Of a DNA stretch of 64,000 bases, positions 58,985 through 64,000 are shown one piece after another. Location of the stretch: assembly GCF_003573695.1 (NCBI RefSeq), contig NC_039359.1, forward strand, positions 122,581,849 through 122,645,848, read 5' to 3'. The position numbers and the translations under genes were made by a program. Each line of letters opens with the position of its first letter. Positions within the stretch are counted from its first letter, which is position 1. The notes under the pieces were generated by a model. The model worked only from the letters and a program-made list of their open reading frames with translations. It was not told the DNA's origin and did not search any database. The DNA is from Papaver somniferum (lineage: Eukaryota > Streptophyta > Magnoliopsida > Ranunculales > Papaveraceae).

Positions 58985-59360
58985 AACAGTACCAGTGATT
59001 TTGGTACTTGATCATCATGATCATATCTGTGGTCAAGAATGGGTACCATGGTTTTACATTCTTCAATATTTTCTTCTTGCTCTTCTGGATCGTATTTGTT
59101 AAGTAAGAATTGTCTGTAAACAAGAGGTTTACTGAAAGTTGATGCCATCACTGGTAATTCTGGTCTACTGTAAGATGATGCCATCGCTGGTACTAATTCT
59201 AATGCTGCTGAAGTTGATGCCATCGCTGGTATTAATTCTAATGATGTTGATGTTGCTGCCATTTAAAAGAAGAAATAAAATCTTGCAAGAATTTATGTAA
59301 AGAAAGCTTAAAGGAAGTTTTGCAGGGAGAACTGAGAATAGATTATGATGAATTGTATGG

Positions 59361-59371
59361 TATATATATAG
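59361..59371 (-). promoter_or_regulatory. Candidate TATA box of the B3 gene
   Basis: A tatatatata run, read as CTATATATATA on the minus strand, about 100 bp upstream of the B3 start codon. Confidence 0.45.
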
Positions 59372-59379
59372 CTCTATGC

Positions 59380-60268
59380 GCTCGTCATATGCTCGGAAAA
59401 GGAAACTGGTTTCTATTTGGAAAGGGTTCAGCCCTTGGCCTGGAAACGTTCTCCAGTTTCTATTTCTAGTTTCGGGTTTTTGATTTTATGCCATTCCGGT
59501 CAGCTCCGGTTATAGTAAACTAAAACCCTAGAAGAGGGCTCCATTTGGTTCAATTTGCCGATTTGTTTCTCTCATCCGATTGAGAGTTTGATGCCATTCA
59601 TAAAAAAAATGTCTACTTCATCATTAATATCAAACCTTAACAGCCAGAGCCAAATGAGCTGCCAGGTTTGACAAAGACGAATGTAAAAGCTTGGCCAGAG
59701 GAAATTGGTGGTGGTGAAGTTGTGAAAGTGAAAATGAAGAAAGGAAAATGTATTCATCAAGGTTTGATTACCGGGTGAGAATTGAAGATGTGATTTTAGG
59801 TTACATATCAGCAAAAATCAGAGATAATATGATTATGATATTAGTGGGGGATAGAGTTAATTGAACAAGAAATTAGAGATGGAGTACTACTATTACTATT
59901 ATTATTTTTATTCAATGACTGACCAGAATGATTGATGTTATGCTAGTTTTGTACTACTATTACTATTTTTGTTTTTATTTATTTTTAATTGGTAAAGAAT
60001 TTGGTCCTTGCGAGTTTCAAACTCAGGCCACTAATATCACCACTTGGTAACTTTACTACTATAATACTGTGATACTGGCTAGTTTTATATTATTGGTACT
60101 AGTATAGCATGCATGTGTGATGCGTCTGCCGGTATATTCGTTTCGTAATTCTGTTGTCTTTGTACAGTAATCACGGTCAAAGTCAACACTCGGTGAATGA
60201 TCAATGTCAAATGGTAAAAATCATTTCATGTTAATGTGCTAAAGTAATCACAACTAAACTTGAATTCG
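59380..60268. other. Intergenic region, no gene recognised
   Basis: Contains short open frames on both strands (for example a Lys-rich plus-strand frame at about 59645-59790) without a recognisable domain, and tactattactatt simple repeats near 59890 and 59955. Confidence 0.4.
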
Positions 60269-60429
60269 TCATTTAATAATTTTCCAATCATAAATGTCCT
60301 TTTGCATTAAGAATGAACTATGACGTTGCTTGTCTCTAGCATTCTCTGTTGCATTAAATTCTCGACGTGCTAGCTCGAGTAGTCTAGGACTTCGACAAAG
60401 ATCAGACTGCTTTCCCTCCATAGATAGGT
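60269..60429 (-). CDS. Possible terminal exon of an unidentified gene
   Basis: On the minus strand an acceptor-like ttcattgcag at 60430-60439 precedes an open stretch with a charged, Arg-rich sequence (LCRSPRLLELARREFNATEN, then DKQRHSSF) that ends IIK-stop at 60269. The splice site and composition are exon-like, but no upstream exon is found within the window and I do not recognise the protein. It may be an isolated gene fragment. Confidence 0.3.
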
Positions 60430-61079
60430 CTGCAATGAAAACATAAATCAACTAATAAAAACGTATGAATTATCATTTCCGTACAGGACAAACCCATATA
60501 TAGAGAAAATTGTCATCCAATTTTAACATACAGTCAAAATGTCATCCAATTTTATAGGTAGGGAACAGCTTCTCCAATTCAACCTAAAACAAAAAATCCG
60601 TTTCCCCATTTTCTGATTCTTCCTCGATACATCTGATAGGTAACCGAGAATGCAACGGGAGATGACCAAGTTTCTAGCTAATTATCTCAATGCATAAAAA
60701 AAAAATTCAACCTAAAACAAAAAATCCATGTCTCTATTTTCTGTTTCTCCCTCAAAATTCGTAAGTGCAATAGAACAAATTTGTATTTTTTAACCTTAAA
60801 ATAGATACCAATTTAATGGTGCGTACTTACAGTTAACTCATTTTCTTTATCCTTCTTCTTTGGCTTCTCTTACTTATCTTTTTCTTCACATCAGTTTTAT
60901 CAGTCTTACAAACTGGAAAAGTTATTATATATCTGAATCCATATTACATGCATTCGTATACATAGCGGAGTAGCTATATATCGACTTTCATATATGTGTG
61001 ATACATATATTCGTATGCACATCATGGGAAAATATGTTTGTTTCGTGATCCAATAGGTACGTATGTTCATATACAAATC
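60430..61079. other. Intergenic region, no gene seen
   Basis: Includes two near copies of the segment ttcaacctaaaacaaaaaatcc (at ~60578 and ~60707), suggesting a small local duplication. Otherwise AT-rich without features. Confidence 0.4.
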
Positions 61080-63652
61080 ATTGTGGAATTGTGGTAAGGG
61101 AATCGGGTTAAAGTATTCAAACCAGTATGCGAGCCAGTACAGTTCTATGTTCTAGACTCAGTTAGTACCCAAACCGGTACGCAAACTGAAAATATTCTAT
61201 GAAACTCGGAACCGGTAAAAGTCTTAAGTTTGCAAACCGATACATGAACTAAAAAAGTTTTGTCAACTCCGGAACTCGGTTTTGCATATAAGTTTGCAAA
61301 CCGGTCTGCGTACTGTCACTCAAACGATTCACAAACTACTTAAGTATTTATACTTTTTGCATTTACCAACTATGTCGATTATGATTCAATTGCAATTAAA
61401 CTATTTCTCTGAGATAATTTGCATTTGATCAATTCTCTAATTAACACTAGACTCATTTGATCACATGATCAATGTCTTTGTATTCATGGAAATGAGTGTT
61501 AAGCTTTTAAGTTCAAACCGGCTAGTTTCGGCTAACCATGTTGAACATAGTCTTTATACACGGTTCGGTTACGGTTTACTGAACCAAAGTGTATATCTTG
61601 TTTATGTGATTAAGATTCAAAGCTTTCATATAACGATGAATATTGTTTGCTTGGTTCCAAAGCTATCTTAGCTTAAACCTAAAGCAACCTAGGATTTGAA
61701 GTCTATATAAGGGGAACTCTTGGCAATTGGGATCTTTGAATCCCGATACTACTTTTTGGCGTGTCCTAGTTGTATCTAGAGTTGTCCTCTCCAAAAAAAC
61801 TTTTTAGGGTTTAGCGACTATCAAAGATTTCATTGAAGCCAAGGATAGTTATCTTTTATCTTGATAACTTGAGTATCCTGATCTTGTTCGGTTGTTGATT
61901 TATCACTCGAACAAGATAGATAAAAATCACAAAGTTCTCTTCGTCTCAATCTTTGTGATTTCACAATTTTTATACTTATGAGGTGAATAATAATCTAGGC
62001 TGCACTTCGAGTGGCATAAGTCCGGATTTTGAGGATAGCCAGACTTTTGTGAAGTTGTTATCGATTCCCATCACCTGGATCTTACGTTTGATCTGATCAT
62101 CTGTTTCGATTGTAAACCAAAAAATCAATTATATAGGCTTAATATGTGGGACAAATATTTGTTTTAAAGTCTTCAATTGAGTTGAAACAACTCTTATTTG
62201 GTGTGAGATCTTCTAAGGGAATCAATTGCGCGGAGTCCTGCTAGGATTCAAGAGGCGTAAGGAGCGCGATTATACCTGAATCAGTGGGAGACTGAGTTCG
62301 GGCTCAACTACATTCCAGACTAAAGTTAATTGGTCGTGGTCTAGTGTTTGTAGTAACTTAATACAGTTTGGTGTTCAATCTGGACAAGGTCCCGGGGGTT
62401 TTCTGCATTTGCGTTCCTCGTTAACAAAAAATTTGGTGTCTTTGTGTTAGAGCGTAGCTTGGTTGAACCCACCAAGCGTTGGTATGTAAAGTTTGGTTGT
62501 CATATTTTAGTCAATCAAAACAAATTTAAAGAGTCGCTTGATTATTTACTAGAGTCAACTTCGTATAGGTTAGCTTGAAAGTATTAGGATATGAGACATT
62601 ACAAGTATTACGTGAAAACTTGGAGAATGTGAAGAAGTAAGGAGCTACAACGACGACATCATCCTTCCACTTGAGGTTAGTAATATTTGACTTGAACTGT
62701 TTCATTCCCTAACGTATCTTTCAAGTCGTGCATATTGAAAACATAAATACGAAGCTGTGAGTGATTATACTCTAGTTAGACATAGTATTAAGGAATACAA
62801 TACGAAGTATAACGCTTATCTTTTGAATTTCGTATATAAGACATCGACATAATCGTATGAATGCTATTGTGATTATGTATGGGTATGGGTGAAGATTCCG
62901 TCCCAGGAAACAATGTTTTACATTCGTTTAAAGGAAGTACAATTCATAAACTTGTTTTATGAATCGAAAGGGAAATCGCTAGGCTTATTGGTATTGTTAT
63001 TCATTGCAAATCTTTTGAATTACCAATATGTGTGTTTAGTATAACTGCTCATAACTTGTTTGTGTATCTTGGTAAAACTATTCACAAGGCCTGACTTTTG
63101 TATCGGTATGACTTTTATTAGTGAAACTGATCTTAAGTAAAACACCTGAGATGGTATGATCGATTTGTTGTAATTGGTATGACAGACTCTAGACATTGGG
63201 GAACCAATCCTAGTAATAGGTGCAACCGATCACAAAAGCGGAATCGATCCTTGTAAGAGGTGCAACAAGTTTTTAGTTATTGGGAACTGATCCTATGAAC
63301 ATGTGCAACACGTTTTTAGTTATTGGGAACCGATCCTATGAACATGTGCACCAAATACAAGTTAGATACCATATATATGTGGGAATCGATCCTAGTAACT
63401 AGTCAACCAAGTTTTGATAACTAGCGTGACTAATTCTGGTACCCACATGGAGGTAGAACCGAAACTTGTTTTGGTAGAACCGTGAAACCCATGTTTGTTG
63501 ATTTGATAGGATAATCAATCACATAGTTCTTTGATATATTTCTTGATTGAGTCTCACTTTTAAGTTGGTGCTCTCGGAATTATGTTGGAGTTTAATCCAT
63601 ACAAATTTCCGGACGAAATATTGGGTGTAGTTGTTATACCCCAGCTTTTTCA
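61080..63652 (+). mobile_element. SIRE-like LTR, forward, rearranged
   Basis: The U3 part has accggtacgcaaact-type repeats (61110-61320), a TATA box gtctatataagg at 61701-61712, and R/U5 with the typical segments (aagaggcgtaaggagcgcg near 62250, ggtcccgggggttttctgca near 62389). At 62447 a fresh LTR start tgttagagcgtagcttggtt interrupts it. The far end (gtgtagttgttatacc..cttttt) at 63652 closes a second, related LTR. So two LTR pieces of one family are joined head to tail. No coding sequence is present. Confidence 0.7.
63190..63400. repeat. ~43-bp tandem repeat in the SIRE-like LTR
   Basis: Units of gttattgggaaccgatccta / tgaacatgtgcaacacg recur about four to five times with decreasing identity. 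Confidence 0.65.
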
Positions 63653-64000
63653 AGAGGAGTGATAAGCTCATGTATTTGTATTTGTAGATGAGACTTCCAG
63701 TTGGATTTCTTCACACAGTTTTTTATATTCCTAGTTACCTGACTAAATTCTTTAAAAATATTCCTCCTAAGCGCATTAAATAATTTGTTGAACACTATTG
63801 GTAGGTGATTAAAGTTTTTGAGAGTCGTTGTTATAGTAAATAGGATTCGAACTCAAAGATTTGTGAAGATTAAATTTAAAGGTTTAATAAAATTATATAC
63901 AAAAAAAAATATAAACAATGGTGAGAGGTACTGGGACTAAGAATTTCACCAAATTCCATTCATGTGATTCAAATAATAATTTCATGCAATTATAGCTCAA
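63653..64000. other. No gene seen
   Basis: AT-rich DNA after the LTR end; no open frame or repeat recognised up to the window edge. Confidence 0.4.

Larger units (their letters stand above)
57134..59262 (-). pseudogene. Intronless B3-domain (DUF313-type) gene, split by two LTR insertions
   Basis: B3 proteins bind DNA as plant transcription factors. The ATG at 59262 opens an Ala/Ser-rich N-terminus with repeated ALELVPAMAS-like units and an acidic stretch to LVLFV at 58985. A TRIM (58426-58984) follows, then KDDGPWEIKKKLKWSDVSGL and CRLLLPHKTVEKFIFSYWD (B3 first half). After the solo LTR (57421-58182) come SYVFQGEWSKFAKAMNLEEG and DEIGMFWNSKSNFFVFKL (B3 second half) and a Lys-rich tail. Removing both insertions with one target duplication each gives 798 bases, exactly 266 codons, one frame, with a single TAG at 58285-58287 after YWDVRCV. 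A TATA-like run (59361-59371) lies ~100 bp upstream. It was dead or disabled through three independent lesions. Confidence 0.85.

Noticed and set aside
59572..59814. 80-codon minus-strand ORF and overlapping plus-strand Lys-rich frame
   Set aside because: No recognisable family; the plus-strand frame lacks a start in frame. Listed only as intergenic.

Overview
This is plant nuclear DNA: AT-rich, with GT-AG introns, plant-type LTR retrotransposons (tRNA-Met primer sites, polypurine tracts), poly(A)-tailed L1-type LINEs and three plant gene families. Species is inference only. The SIRE-like LTR family and the overall texture suggest a basal eudicot such as a poppy (Papaveraceae), but nothing here proves it. 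No RNA gene, CRISPR array or bacterial-type operon was seen.

Layout. 1-721 is a reverse partial LTR of a Ty3/Gypsy (Tat-type) family. 722-26,850 is a pile of Copia SIRE-like LTRs and internal segments in both orientations. It is interrupted by a nearly complete LINE (6361-11844, 59-base poly(A) tail) and by a LINE inside a MITE inside a SIRE element (21.6-23.5 kb). 26.85-28.1 kb looks like the 5' part of an unidentified host gene. 28,103-34,092 is a non-autonomous LTR element with no gag or pol, whose interior is nearly all tandem repeats. 34.1-40.5 kb is a second LINE, split by a third LINE in opposite orientation with a perfect 16-bp target duplication. 40,479-47.7 kb is a Tat-type Gypsy element. 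It keeps gag, protease and the end of integrase, has lost RT/RNase H, and carries an antisense ORF upstream of its 3' LTR. Its 3' LTR breaks off about 270 bp before a meiotic gene.

Host genes lie between 47.9 and 60.5 kb. First is an ASY1-like HORMA-domain meiotic axis gene (+, 22 deduced exons). It has a 1-nt deletion, an in-frame TAA and a 344-bp tandem duplication that adds exactly 50 codons. Convergent to it is an STP-type hexose/H+ symporter gene (-, two exons, two compensating frameshifts, LTR-derived sequence in the intron). Third is an intronless DUF313-type B3-domain gene (-). It is broken by a three-LTR tandem TRIM and by a solo LTR, each with a 5-bp target duplication, and also has a nonsense codon. 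61.1-63.65 kb is another SIRE-like LTR.

The genes do not form a pathway. The main story is layered transposition and decay of three host genes, in which removing each insertion restores the host reading frame and so dates the events relative to each other.
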